Below are positions 12,062 through 22,406 of a stretch of 64,000 bases of DNA, piece by piece. The DNA lies in NCBI GenBank assembly GCA_007258455.2, contig VDFB02321248.1, positions 62,001 through 126,000 of the forward strand, written 5' to 3'. Both the position numbers and the translations under genes were made by a program. Below the pieces are notes generated by a model. The model did no database searches, was not told the DNA's origin, and saw nothing but the letters and a program-made list of their open reading frames with translations. This DNA is from Sequoia sempervirens (lineage: Eukaryota; Streptophyta; Pinopsida; Cupressales; Cupressaceae). Positions within the stretch are counted from its first letter, which is position 1; every line of letters starts with the position of its first letter.

Positions 12062-12963
12062 TTATTTTGCTATTTTCTTCTTTCTCTCCATCTCACAGGA
12101 GGAGGAACCAACTTCAAGTGCCCTTACCGGAATGAGAATACCAATTGAGCCAAACTTTCTTAGCAAACCTTTAAAGAAAATTTCATATACTTGATCACAG
12201 TTTTCCAAATTATTAGAGTATATGTAAATCTTCTTGCAAACTGGTTCACTCTCTTCCCATATTACATTGTTCTTTAGTGGTAAGAAATTCAGAAAGTACG
12301 TCACAAGGCATATAACCAAAGTACCAAACCTGAAAGGGTAATCTATCTTCTTTGTCAATTGCACGTTCTCCATCAGTTGATCTTTCAGTAATCTGCAAAG
12401 GTCAAAATCTTGATCTTCCATTATCATCTTGTGTGAAATGTAAACAACACCTGCCGAAGTTGCACCTTCTCTATTTCTAAAAAATATTTTGTAGGATACT
12501 CCATGCACAATGTACCTTGTCATTGAATCTCTAATTGTGGAGATTATCAATGCCCTTTGATCTCCAATTACTCCAGTTAGGGTTTTGACTTCTTTATTGC
12601 AAATTGACTTCTTCCTCGGCACATCCCCAACTTTGCATAACCTAGTTACAATTCCAATCACTTCTTTCAAGATATGGAAGGGTTTATCCAGAGTTCGAAT
12701 ATCGTCATTCAATCATCCATAATAAACTCAATGATTTATGTGTTTATGAAATAGGGGAATTCACTCCAAATGTCCAAGATTTTGTGTTTTGTTTCTTTCA
12801 GCCATTTCAATTCATCACACGACATGTTTCTTGCAGCTCTAATCTTCTCACTGCTATACTCATCTAGGTTTATCAGTTCTTTGATTTTTTCCATTTTACC
12901 TTTTGTACACGACTTGAAAATAAGTTCTTCAACCACACACCAAATTAGACTAAAATTTATCAA
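12062..12963 (-). pseudogene. Accessory ORF of unknown function inside the LTR element
   Basis: Two minus-strand open segments (12963-12736 and 12712-12062) join in one frame with stop codons between them and encode about 290 residues. The N-terminal part is helical and charged; the middle has a hydrophobic FRFGTLVICLVTYFLNFLP stretch; the C-terminus is basic and ends KKKIAK. After the stop, the frame stays readable for about 20 more codons to KGKGKEQ. It resembles, in general character, the accessory or putative plant transposon proteins found in some plant retroelements, but I do not recognise a named domain and cannot assign an activity. It lies downstream of gag where pol would normally be. 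Confidence 0.4.
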
Positions 12964-13338
12964 TACAACTGAAGTACTTGATGGATTAGGGTTCTTCCGC
13001 TGAATACGCTTTCAAAATTCTAATGCAAAGTGCTCTCCTTCTTTTCTTCAATATGCAGTGGCAAATAAGGGTTTCAACTTGCCTTTTATAACTCGCACAC
13101 CTAACTTTTTTTGTTATAAATGCTTTTTCCCTAACTCATTTGGATACCCTGTTCCATATACTATGAAAGATAACTCTTTTGTGGGCCTTCAACTCAGCAT
13201 AATACTCTTTCCAACTATTTCAAAAATATTTGTAGATCATCAGTGCAATCACTACACTCATCTAAACCCTGGTGTCAATTACCGACAGGGGGTTTTAAGG
13301 ATTTTCTTGACAGCCCCCCCTAGGCCAGAGGCCCAAAA

Positions 13339-14550
13339 CTAATTCCCAAAGGAATTACCAAAAGCAGGTTCTGGTGTTGGATCATTTCCTGCACTAGAGG
13401 GACTCTTCTTCACCCATGTCTTCTTCATCTGATCTCTTATTTCATCCACAATCACTTTCCCTTTTCCTTTATCATCTTTCTGTGTATTTCTGCCTTTGTA
13501 TGTCAGACCTCTTCTATCCATATTTTTGTTTCTGCAGAATCTTGTAATGTGACCATATTTTTTGTAATTGAAACACACAACATTTCCTTGTCCAGAGCAG
13601 TCATTCCATTGATTTCTTCTTGATCTGCACTAGTTAGCAATATGGCCAAATCTATTGCATGTATATCATCTAACATCTCTATAAAAGTTGTTCATCATGT
13701 TTTTGCATTCATTTGACTTATGACCATACTTGTTACAATTAAAGCACTGACCTGAGAATAATGGATCACTTGATTTCATTTTACTTCTACATTGAGCAGC
13801 CATATGACCAAATTTATTGCAAGAAAAACAATATCCATTAAAATTTTGAGCATTAGGTTGTCTTACCGGATTCATTTTTTCTTTGTTCATCTGATTTCCT
13901 TGCCTGAAATTCCTTTGTCCAGATCTAGAACTTTCTCCTTTCTCGTATCCAAGACATCGCTTGTCATTTCAATTCTTCTGACCTTGAGTCAGCTCATCAA
14001 GATTAAATGATCTAATCTTGAACTTATCCTTGTATTCATTTGTAGTAGCAAGTTCATCCCTAAGAATAATAATCTATTTTTCAAGCTCTTCTTCATTTTT
14101 TCTAGATTGTTGCAATTCAATCTCTAACTAAATGAATTCTCCATTAATTATGTTGCATTCATCAGATCTTTCTTTTAGGGACTGGGAAATATTTTCCTCA
14201 TTCTTCTTTCTTTCTTCAGTCTCCTGAGTCATCTTAATCACCATAGATTACATAGATTTCATCTCATGCTTTAGGTTAGCATTGTCTCTGGCAATCTTTT
14301 CACATTCTTCAGTTATTTCCTTTAAGGTTTGATTTAGGTGAACATCATCCATGATTTTTCTCTCTTTTTGCTTTATCTGGTCACAAAGATCCTTTCTCTT
14401 CTCCCTGGACTTAATAATTTGATCCTTCAACTTCTGAATGAATTTCTCAGCATCCTTAAGATTTGCTCTCAATTCCTGAACTTTTGCTTTAGACTGATCA
14501 AGATCATCAAGTGCCACCAAAAGCTGATGATGAAGACTACTAGAGTCCAT
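13339..14550 (-). pseudogene. Degenerate gag with coiled coil and four zinc knuckles
   Basis: The frame opens at 14550, only about 60 bases inside the 5' LTR. The first 100 codons are heptad-rich and charged (LHHQLLVALDDLDQSKAK and onward), a predicted coiled coil. After in-frame stops, the same protein continues with a basic linker and then CCHC zinc knuckles: CFSCNKFGHMAAQC, CFNCNKYGHKSNEC, a third that is missing its first cysteine and has a stop before its last, and CFNYKKYGHITRFC, in which a tyrosine replaces the second cysteine. Gag zinc knuckles bind and package RNA. The usual N-terminal gag domain (FDGTNY type) is absent, unlike the related element at the left edge, so the 5' part seems lost. 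A basic KGKGK tail closes the frame. Confidence 0.7.
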
Positions 14551-14601
14551 TACATTCGAAGATCCACCTCAAGCTATTAAACTTCTTTCGAGGAACATAG
14601 C

Positions 14602-14613
14602 TTTAATACCAAT
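14602..14613 (-). other. Primer-binding site of the 11.45-kb element
   Basis: Directly inside the 5' LTR, the minus strand reads TTGGTATTAAAGC. This is close to the TGGTATCAGAGC sequence complementary to plant initiator-Met tRNA that many copia and gypsy elements use. The mismatches suggest decay or a divergent PBS. Confidence 0.6.
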
Positions 14614-15708
14614 TGTTGGAATCAAACAACGCTGAGAGGGGGGTGAATCAATGTTGTGCAATTTTTAACTTTATTAATCTGATCTCTCAAGTGTCTATAA
14701 CATTCAATCAAAAGAAGATGCATGAACATAAAACAATAAGCCACAACACCATAACACAAGGATTTTTATGTGGAAACCCTATTAGGGGAAAAACCATGAT
14801 GGAGGTCAATCCACAATTTGAGTACTCAAATATAAGTGTTTTACAAATGGGGAATGCACTTGCATTCAGGCACACTGCCTAGAGCTCACTGATCAAGATC
14901 AGGAAGGCTCACTACTCAAGATCAGGAAGGCTCACTGCCTTACAAAAGATTTGGATTACATCAAAATATTTGAACTAAGAAAGTAGCATCTACAAATGCT
15001 TGATTACAGTTCCGATTAGGCTCATAGATCAAATTCTAGACCTTCTGTCTAATTCTGCACTTTGCTCTGTTCTGTTTCAATTCGCTTTAAAAATATCCTT
15101 TATTACAAAAGTGAAACTGTACATAATCAATCAACTAACCTTCTGATATTTGCAATACACACTAACTTACATCGAACACACTTCAAAATGAACTAGTCGA
15201 TCACTTATATATATCTCCTACCAAGGATTTAATCGCTTCATGTCGGCTTCAATAAAATAGAAAATATTTACCAACTGTTGGCTCAAATCATGAATAAAAT
15301 TTGATGTGCATCCACCAAAGTCTACCACAACATAGTGAGGACCCAAAACAAAATCTCCAATATGAAAATACTCCAAACAATTTTTCCTTGAACATCTGCA
15401 AAATCCCACACACTTAGTCGGCCTTCTAGCACTGTTGAACAAAAAATCAAACAATTGGATCTCCTAACTCGTACACCAATTGATGTGATACAAAAATAAA
15501 GAATAATAAATTCTAGATACCCAATGACCTTCCCTAAGATCCACAACCCAAACTGATAAACTGGTGATGCAAATAGATTAATAGATTCAACTTTAGTCAG
15601 ATACCCTGTTCTTTACTCTATCTCCCGGTATGGTCAAATACTGAAGTGCGAACCAGATCTATGACTTAGTTTACCATCGATGACAACACCAAAAGCCATA
15701 TTCCAACA
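14614..15708 (-). repeat. 5' LTR of the 11.45-kb element
   Basis: TG...CA repeat of 1095 bp matching 4254-5283. It should carry the element's promoter, read right to left. A TATATATA-like string on the minus strand near 15205-15215 could serve as TATA box, but this is not decisive. Confidence 0.85.
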
Positions 15709-16189
15709 CATCCTACCTCTAATTATGCCATTCCACCAATTTTTCACAAGTTTCATTGGTGGAATGGCCTAATTTTCCATTTTTTTAACTATCAAACCCT
15801 CAAACAGGGTTCTATAGACCAGTTTCAGAAGATTGCTTATGAAATGCACCAAAATCTATAAAAATAAACCAAACAAAACCCAAAATGAAGCTATCTCATG
15901 CCTCCATTGAATTCAAAAGCTTCTAAACCATTATTGCACAATACAGACCCCTTACAAAAGCCTGCAACATCAATTTACCAGTGAAAATGGAAGGAAAAAT
16001 TGTATTATTATTGATTCAATCTTCAATACAAAGCTTCCAACCCTTCCTCAAGCCTTTCCATGCCTTTTAAACTCTTACACACCAAAAAAAAACTAATCCA
16101 CCTGACTCCAACTAATGTTTGAACTTCTTGACCATTGGGATTCCCACTTTTGCATTTTTTGCACTTTTACAATATTGCATTTTGACAAC
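15709..16189. other. Non-coding flank right of the LTR element
   Basis: No coding sequence recognised. The segment holds a short inverted motif: ATTATGCCATTCCACCAAT at 15722-15740 faces ATTGGTGGAATGGCCTAAT at 15753-15771, giving a near-perfect hairpin of about 16 bp. Confidence 0.4.
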
Positions 16190-16545
16190 ATTAACCAAAA
16201 TGAACCCCTAATATGAGTCAAATGGTCTGTTATGACCTTATTCGACAAAATAAGACACTATCACCCCAAAAAAATATCAAAGACCTTATTTACAAAAATG
16301 AACTAACATGGTGCTCCTACACCACACAATTACAAGATAAAATCCTTTCCAATTTAATTTGAAGGTACTTTGAAGTATGACCTTAACCAAAATGAACCCC
16401 TAATACATGTCAAATGGTTTTTTATGACCTTATTGGACAAAATAAGACACTATCACCCCAAAAAATATCAAAGACCTTATTAACAAAAATGGACTAACAT
16501 GGTGCTCCTACACCACACAATTACAAGATAAAATCCTTGCCAATT
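16190..16545. repeat. Tandem duplication, about 192-bp unit x2
   Basis: Copy 1 (about 16190-16358) and copy 2 (about 16382-16545) share ttAACCAAAATGAACCCCTAATA, the ATAAGACACTATCACCCC phrase and ACATGGTGCTCCTACACCAC with only a few differences. The duplication abuts the 3' side of the LINE RT remnant. Confidence 0.8.
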
Positions 16546-16549
16546 AAAA

Positions 16550-17523
16550 GTTGACTCTTAGGGAAGTTAACACACTGACCAAAATCTTTCTCATAATCAT
16601 CAATCACTAGCTCAATAGCCTTAATTTCACAAACCCATGATTCCCCATGATGATAGTATCATCAACAAATTTTTGATGCATGATAGGCACACATTGGGGC
16701 GAGGGAATCAAGCCCCCTCAAATAACCAACCAAATTTTCCTTCTAAATGTTTTGTCCTAACACCTCAGCCATCAAGATGAAGAGAAGCATATAAATGGGA
16801 TCCCCCTACCTGATACCACATGAACTACGAAAGAAGGGAGAGGGGAGCCATTAACAAGCACAACAAAGGAGGGAGTCAAAATGAGTTTCTCCACAATCTG
16901 CAAGAATTTTTGACAAAAGCCAAAATGAGCTAGAACTAGTAGCATGAACTTCCAATTTACACAATCATAGGCCTTGAGAAGATCTAGTTTAAGAAAGAAC
17001 CACAAATTCTTGTTAGAAGAAAGAGAATGGGCCACTTCATGAATAGTAATAATGGAATCCAAAAATTTGGCGTCCGTGCACAAAACCACTTTGATGCTTG
17101 GATATGAGACTGGGGATATTTTGAATAGTTGCCAATTGGCATAATTTGCAATTACTACAACCACTACTCTTTTGGGCTTCCATAATGCTAAGAGGCCTCT
17201 TGATGCCCCCTATGTTGGTGAGTGAGAAAATTTCTTGACCACCCAATGTTTGAAGATAGTTGAACTTGAAGACTCTAATTATATTCTGAAGTCCCATTTA
17301 GACTTCAATCTAGTATAAGTTGAATACCTACTACAATTTTAGCTTGGACTTTAGCTAAATGGGGTTTCCTCCCTCTTTTTTCAGGTGTTCTCTTGGGTGG
17401 TGGTGATGCAACAACCATTTGTGAAATAGATAGAGTCTGTGAGAAATCATTGTCAAGTTCAGGTTCTTCTCTATCCATTTCATCATATATTTCCTTTATT
17501 AGTTGTGATCCCACACTTTTCAA
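16550..17523 (-). mobile_element. LINE remnant with reverse transcriptase core, internally deleted
   Basis: Minus-strand reading gives, from 17523 downward, a basic segment ending in a GRKP motif that resembles the end of plant LINE ORF1, then at about 17300-16560 a broken RT domain. The endonuclease and N-terminal RT expected between them are missing, so a large internal deletion or chimeric insertion is likely. No target duplication was found. It may be from a different copy than the LINE at 1495-3600. Confidence 0.6.
16600..17297 (-). pseudogene. LINE reverse transcriptase fragment
   Basis: Motifs appear in the order of a non-LTR RT: LISKHQSGFVHGRQI, then after a frameshift LWFFLKLDLLKAYDCVNW (motif A with its catalytic aspartate), VVLVNGSPLPSF (motif B region), a damaged GxGxP segment, and at about 16672-16656 FVDD (motif C, the catalytic aspartate pair). 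Frameshifts and stops disrupt it. In a live element this enzyme copies the RNA at a nicked target. Confidence 0.75.
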
Positions 17524-19008
17524 TATCTAGTCTGCCATTTCTTCCAAATTTGTATTTGTTGGATTATTAAAGGTGGGGATATAGAGTTTCAACTTGTTCA
17601 AACCTTCACTATTGATTTTCCATTTGATCATTATTGAGGACATGCAATGAGTTCATTTTATATTAAAATATTGGGGATATTATATTACCAAGAGATTATA
17701 TATAGCTCACAATTCAATAAAATTGAGCTTAACCCACGACTATTTTATGAACCTCATATCAATTCATTTGTTGGAAATAGTTAAATGATTATGATAATGA
17801 TTTAAATTTGCAACATTATGAAGGTTTTATTTTCATGTGAGGTTATTTTTGGGTATTCAAATCACTTGTAGTCAAGTGTTTATCTTAGCAATTGTGAAAC
17901 TTTTAAATAAAATTATATTATAGGAGTATGCATTGGAATTTCTCGATTGAAATCATGACCTATATTCATTCCAATGATAATCTAGAAGTTTTATTTAATT
18001 TAATACACACATATATATAATTGAAGTATATTATGGAATTGTTTCTTAAACTATTCTATTTTAAATATGAGAATTATTCTCTTCTTTTATTAAGGACTGA
18101 TAACTAAGATTATATATAAATTACTATTTTTGTGCAAGTAAATATGTAGGTTTTTCAATTGATCATTATACATATGGATTAATATGTATATAACAAAATA
18201 ATGTCTTTGATTTTATTTGTTTTGTAGGTATAAACTCAAAAATAAGAGGTAAAAGTGAGTAACAATAGCATACAATATTATTTTTTTCAAATTTAACAAA
18301 TTTGAAATGTAATAATTATGTACATCATTTATGTGAAACTCTATTCTTAAGAAATTTAAATTGAGATGATGTATTTGGATACTATGTATTTGATTGAAAA
18401 GAATATACATATATAAGTACTATACAACAAGAAAGTTGGGGGCATTGAACTTATAATTATTGATATTTTGGATATTGTAATTCTTTGGTGGTAGCCATAA
18501 ATTATGATACTAAGGTGCATATCAGAAAGGAGAACACACCCACTTGCTTCTCAACAACTTCATTTAATATTGGATATTGTTTTTTTTATAATTTCTTTTA
18601 ATACTTTTATATCAAATGAATTTAATTGTAACTAATTAAAGCATTATACATTATGTGTTTAGGATGCTTAAAATACCTCTTTGTTTGTCTACATGGAAAT
18701 TCATTTGAGTAATTGAAAAAATGAAGGGGTTGGTGGGGGCCTTTCTTGATTTATTTTTATTGGTTGAATAATTGCATGTACAAGAATGGTTTAGATTACT
18801 GGGGGATTGACAAATTCTATTCTTATCTCATTTATACATTTATATTTATATTTAATTAGAAGGAATGGTTTAGATTGTTGGGGGATTGACTAATGTATTT
18901 GAATTAGCTCACACTCTTAACAAGGTGAAAATTAAAATACAAGAGCTATTTCAAAGGAAATGTTGTGAATAGTGTTGGCACTATGAAACTTATTTTGTAT
19001 AGTGGCTA
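17524..19008. other. AT-rich non-coding stretch
   Basis: No gene, RT motif or RNA gene recognised on either strand. Two phrases containing GGAATGGTTTAGATT and GGGGGATTGAC recur at about 18784-18812 and 18864-18890, a small local duplication. Confidence 0.4.
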
Positions 19009-19363
19009 TGATAGGATTAAGGTGACATTTACCTTACAATCCAATGTATTATTCATGTGCCTCCAACACTTTTGGAATGTTTCCTTGGACACATAGAGTG
19101 TAACTGGAAATTAATTTTCAACTTAATTTTTCTCAAAATATTGATATTAGTTGTCATATGCATTCATGAAGGAGGTGGAGTTGGAAATGGTAGTTTAAAA
19201 GCTATATTTAGAAAATATCTCAACTTGAGCATGATAATTGAGTAGTGGAGTATCTTGAATGTTATTGGTGGGTCCTATATGGCTTGGGTGATGATTTTGG
19301 ATTCTTGCCTTGGGATATGTTCCATTATGAAAGAGATACATGTCAAAGATGTTGTCTATTATT

Positions 19364-20133
19364 TAATAAAAGGGGTAAAAACTTTATTGAACATCAGAAG
19401 AAATCATTACATAAAGGAAAAGGGCTAAAGCCCGAAGAAACCTAAAAGAACAAGCTAGACAAAGAAAGAGACAAAATCAACCAACACCACCACCAACTCT
19501 ATCCTCAACAATAACCCTCTCCAAGTCCAGACAAAGCTCATGGGGGATCTGTGCCCATTCTTCAATCTTCCATCCATCCACATGATCAAAATCCCATTTG
19601 GATAGGCAATCAACTGTCCTATTCCACTCCCTTGGAATATGGAAAAAAGACACCAACTCCATCAAGGAACCAATCTGTAGAATCTGCTGCACTATCACCG
19701 CCAATTTCCAACTAACATCAAACACCTTATGTTCATTAAGCAAGTTGATCAAAATCTGAGAATCTAAATCACAAATGACATTATGCCATCCCAAAGCATA
19801 GGCCCTTTCTAAAGCATAGAGGATCGTCAAACCTTCCATAAGGTTTATAGTTCACAAACCTTTATGGATAAAAAGAGGAAAACCATCAAACCAGAAGAGT
19901 CCCTGCCAACCCCACCAACTCCAGCAGGTCCTGGATTTCCCCTAGAAGAACCATCAGTATTAACCTTCAAAGTGCTAGCCAGAGGGGGAAGCCAACTCCT
20001 CACTCTTTGAACTCGTTGACTTACTTGCCTTCCTCTCCTACAACAAGTAGAAGATGAAGATAACCCGTGTATACCCAACCTATCCACCATGTCCACATCC
20101 CCTTTCTCCAGCGGCAACACCACCTCCCCCTTA
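19364..20133 (-). mobile_element. Short LINE insertion with a perfect 19-bp target duplication
   Basis: The sequence AAAGATGTTGTCTATTATT occurs at 19345-19363 and again at 20134-20152, exactly at both edges of DNA that is absent from the other LTR of the host copia element. Inside, on the minus strand, is the last ~700 bp of a plant LINE ending after AATAAAG and a T/A-rich tail. The insertion is severely 5'-truncated. Long target duplications of this size are the hallmark of target-primed reverse transcription. Confidence 0.85.
19477..20060 (-). pseudogene. LINE RNase H domain
   Basis: The minus-strand segment near 20020-19845 contains LKVNTDGSSRGNPGPAGVGG, the first RNase H strand with its catalytic aspartate and the GNPGPAG loop. 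After a frame change, the segment 19839-19477 continues with EGLTILYALERA (catalytic glutamate position), VICDLDSQILINLL (aspartate) and a C-terminal FHIPREWNRTVDCLSKW in which the usual AD/VD aspartate follows an R-x-x-N-x-x-D pattern. All key acidic residues seem present; one frameshift splits them. Confidence 0.8.
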
Positions 20134-20328
20134 AAAGATGTTGTCTATTATTAGTATAAATATTGTTTTTTAATTTTACTGATTTAGAGTTACATTTACT
20201 ATTCTTAGCAAAGCCTCTTCATTTTTTATACTATATTTTTTCATTTTACCATGTTTTGATGGTACATTATTTTTAAAAATGATTTGTGATATTTTTTTCC
20301 CAATTCTCTATAAACTAGAGACATGAGA

Positions 20329-21349
20329 TGACGCAAGAGCATCTGTGGTTGACCAACAATCTTGTGTCAACCAAAAAATATATATTTTAATTTATTTTCC
20401 TAAGGTTGGTAAGTGGTTTATTTGATAGGGTAATTTTCTAGGTTAGAGTAAAATATTTATTAAATGAATGCCTTTATCATTTTGTGGCAAGATATTGGTG
20501 TGGAGATAAATTAGGGGAAATTTTTTGGAAATTATTTAATATTTAAAAATTAGAAATAAATATTCTTGGGTGTGCGTCTTGGAGGGAATATGAGTTTGAA
20601 AATGCATTTATAACTTTCTAAAATCATGCATAAAAAAGTGGGCACCCAAGGTGAGTTGGCATGAGTTACATTAGAATCTTCCCTAAAATCTAGGAATGGA
20701 CTCCAATTTTGGCAATTTTGGTGGGAGTGGGTTTAGGAAAGTATTTTAATATTATGTAAGGTTTTGGGGATTTATTTTTGGATGTTTCTTTCCAATTTGG
20801 TCATGACTTTTTTCTAGTGAAGTTTTTGGAGCTTGTTTTAGAAGATTACAAGTAATTTATACTATGTTTTGGTAGCCATTTTTGGCTAGAATTGGAAGGT
20901 GGTTGTTCCAAGTGCAAAATATTGTTGGAGAGGAGATTGAGAGTGTTTTTTTGCAGGTTTGAAGGTGTTTTGACAGAAAAATGGATCATGGAATTCATTT
21001 TTGAAGATGGGTATAGTTTACAGATTGGAGTTTGCATGGTGAAGGTTGTAGATTGAGAGTGATTTGAAGGAGTTGAATAAAAAGTTTGTATTTGATGTTA
21101 TTTATTGTTAAGATCAGATTTTAATTTGATTTTTAATGTTTCTTTATCTATCAAGAGGCTGAAATATTTGTATTTCCATTATGGAGAAGATACTCTGATG
21201 TTTGCAAGAGAGTTTTGAATAAAGAATTTGGAAATTTATTTGCAAAATTTTTCCATACTTTCTCTTTTCTAAGTTATTTAATATTTAATTCAAATCATTT
21301 AAGTGATTTGAATTTGTGATTTGAGAAGAGAGATTCTCCCTCTACATCA
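20329..21349 (+). repeat. 5' LTR of the nested 3.1-kb element
   Basis: Starts TGACGCAAGAGCATC and ends CTCTACATCA; matches 22407-23421 over its whole length with scattered substitutions. The start differs from the second LTR by a 3-base indel. Confidence 0.87.
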
Positions 21350-21350
21350 A

Positions 21351-21362
21351 TGGTATCAAATT
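21351..21362 (+). other. Primer-binding site of the nested element
   Basis: TGGTATCAAATT, one base after the LTR, resembles the iMet-tRNA complementary PBS TGGTATCAGAGC. Confidence 0.65.
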
Positions 21363-21711
21363 AGGAGTTCTTGAGTGTGAAAACAAAAGCATTGATGTGA
21401 GGTAGTTTGTACCTAGACTTGTGGTGGTGAGAGTGTGATTTGTGTGTAGAAAAATCGCCAAGCGTGAGGCAATGTATACCTGAGAGGTTGAAGATTGAAA
21501 GTGTATGGAAAGTGTTTGATGAAATGGAAAGAAGAAAGGCAAAAAATTTGTCATAGTTGTGTATGCAAGTGAAGAGGAAGGAGAAAATATTACAAAAGTA
21601 TATTTTAAGGAAGGCATAGAGAAAGAGAGCGAGAAGGAAGAGAAAAGTGCAACAGAGGTTGAGAGGAAGAAATAAGGTGCAACAATTGAAGATGAAGAAG
21701 ATGTTGCAGCA

Positions 21712-22068
21712 GTGATTGAGGAAGTGAAAGAAGTGAGAAGCAAAGAGAAGAATGTAGAAGAGGGTGTAAAAAATGAGAACAATGAAGATGTAGACGTGGA
21801 ACTTGAAGTTGCAGTGATGGAGTGCAAGGATCTTGCAGTGAATGGAAAAGATGAAGATGATTTGTTTGCTAACGAAGAACAATGGATGGAAAATATTAAC
21901 ATTGTAGCAAAGGAGGAAGAAAAATATGTTGGTGCAGCAAAAGAGAATGAGGTAAATGTAGAAAATTTTGAGCATAGTTTACCTTTATTTGCAAGGATGA
22001 ATGTAGAGGATGTAGTTGCAAACTGGTGTATGGATAGCACATATTTGAATGCAGAGGATGGATTATAG
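21712..22068 (+). pseudogene. Acidic, Glu/Lys-rich internal ORF of the nested element
   Basis: The plus-strand frame is strongly acidic (EEVKEVRSKEKNVEEGV and similar), and another frame of the same ~300 bases upstream is also Lys/Glu/Arg-rich. The end reads FARMNVEDVVANWCMDS, which is faintly like the W-x-x-DSG start of a copia protease following a charged gag tail. If so, the element kept a gag-protease junction and lost pol. There is no glycine in the expected active-site place, so it would be inactive. Function otherwise unknown. Opposite-strand Ser/Phe-rich frames are mirror images of this region. Confidence 0.35.
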
Positions 22069-22406
22069 AGGATGTTGCAGGTGAGACTTGGTAGAGGTGG
22101 TCAGTTTGTGGTTGGCTAAATCCCACAAGAGAAGAGAGGAGAATGTATGGTATTATGAGGAGGAGGATGGTACATGGTGTATACAATTCCATGAGAGGAG
22201 GGAAGAATGGAGTGTAGAGTTTTCAGAGGAGGAGGTTGCTTGTTCCAGCTAAGTGTTGGAAGGGGAGAAAGAAGAATCAATTGTAGGTGTTGAATTTAGT
22301 GATGGATTTTGTTGAGGATTACTTGCAATCCAAAATGGTAGTACTACCACTCAACTCCATTTTGTGAATCCCTATTCACAAAAAATTTCCTACCCTGGGT
22401 GTCTAA

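Larger units (their letters stand above)
4254..15708 (-). mobile_element. Full-length, pol-less LTR retrotransposon (copia-like), 11.45 kb
   Basis: Two direct repeats with TGTTGGAAT...CCAACA ends (4254-5283 and 14614-15708) bound the element. The flanks are CATCT on the left and CATCC on the right, a 5-bp target duplication with one change. On the minus strand, the base after the upstream LTR is followed by TTGGTATTAAAGC, a degenerate iMet-type primer-binding site, and the sequence before the downstream LTR is the purine tract AAAGGGGGAGA. The direction is therefore 15708 to 4254. Inside are a zinc-knuckle gag (14550-13339), an accessory ORF (12963-12062), about 5.4 kb without obvious coding, and a second accessory ORF (about 6350-5525). 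No protease, integrase or reverse transcriptase is recognisable, so movement would need proteins from elsewhere. Copia affiliation is inferred from the related LTR at 126-1380, which is followed by a copia gag. Confidence 0.8.

Noticed and set aside
13058..14580. Plus-strand ORFs with cysteine and phenylalanine runs
   Set aside because: Antisense shadows of the gag zinc knuckles and coiled coil.
21342..22192. Long minus-strand Ser/Phe/Leu-rich frames
   Set aside because: Mirror images of the purine-rich, acidic plus-strand sequence of the nested LTR element; no known domain.
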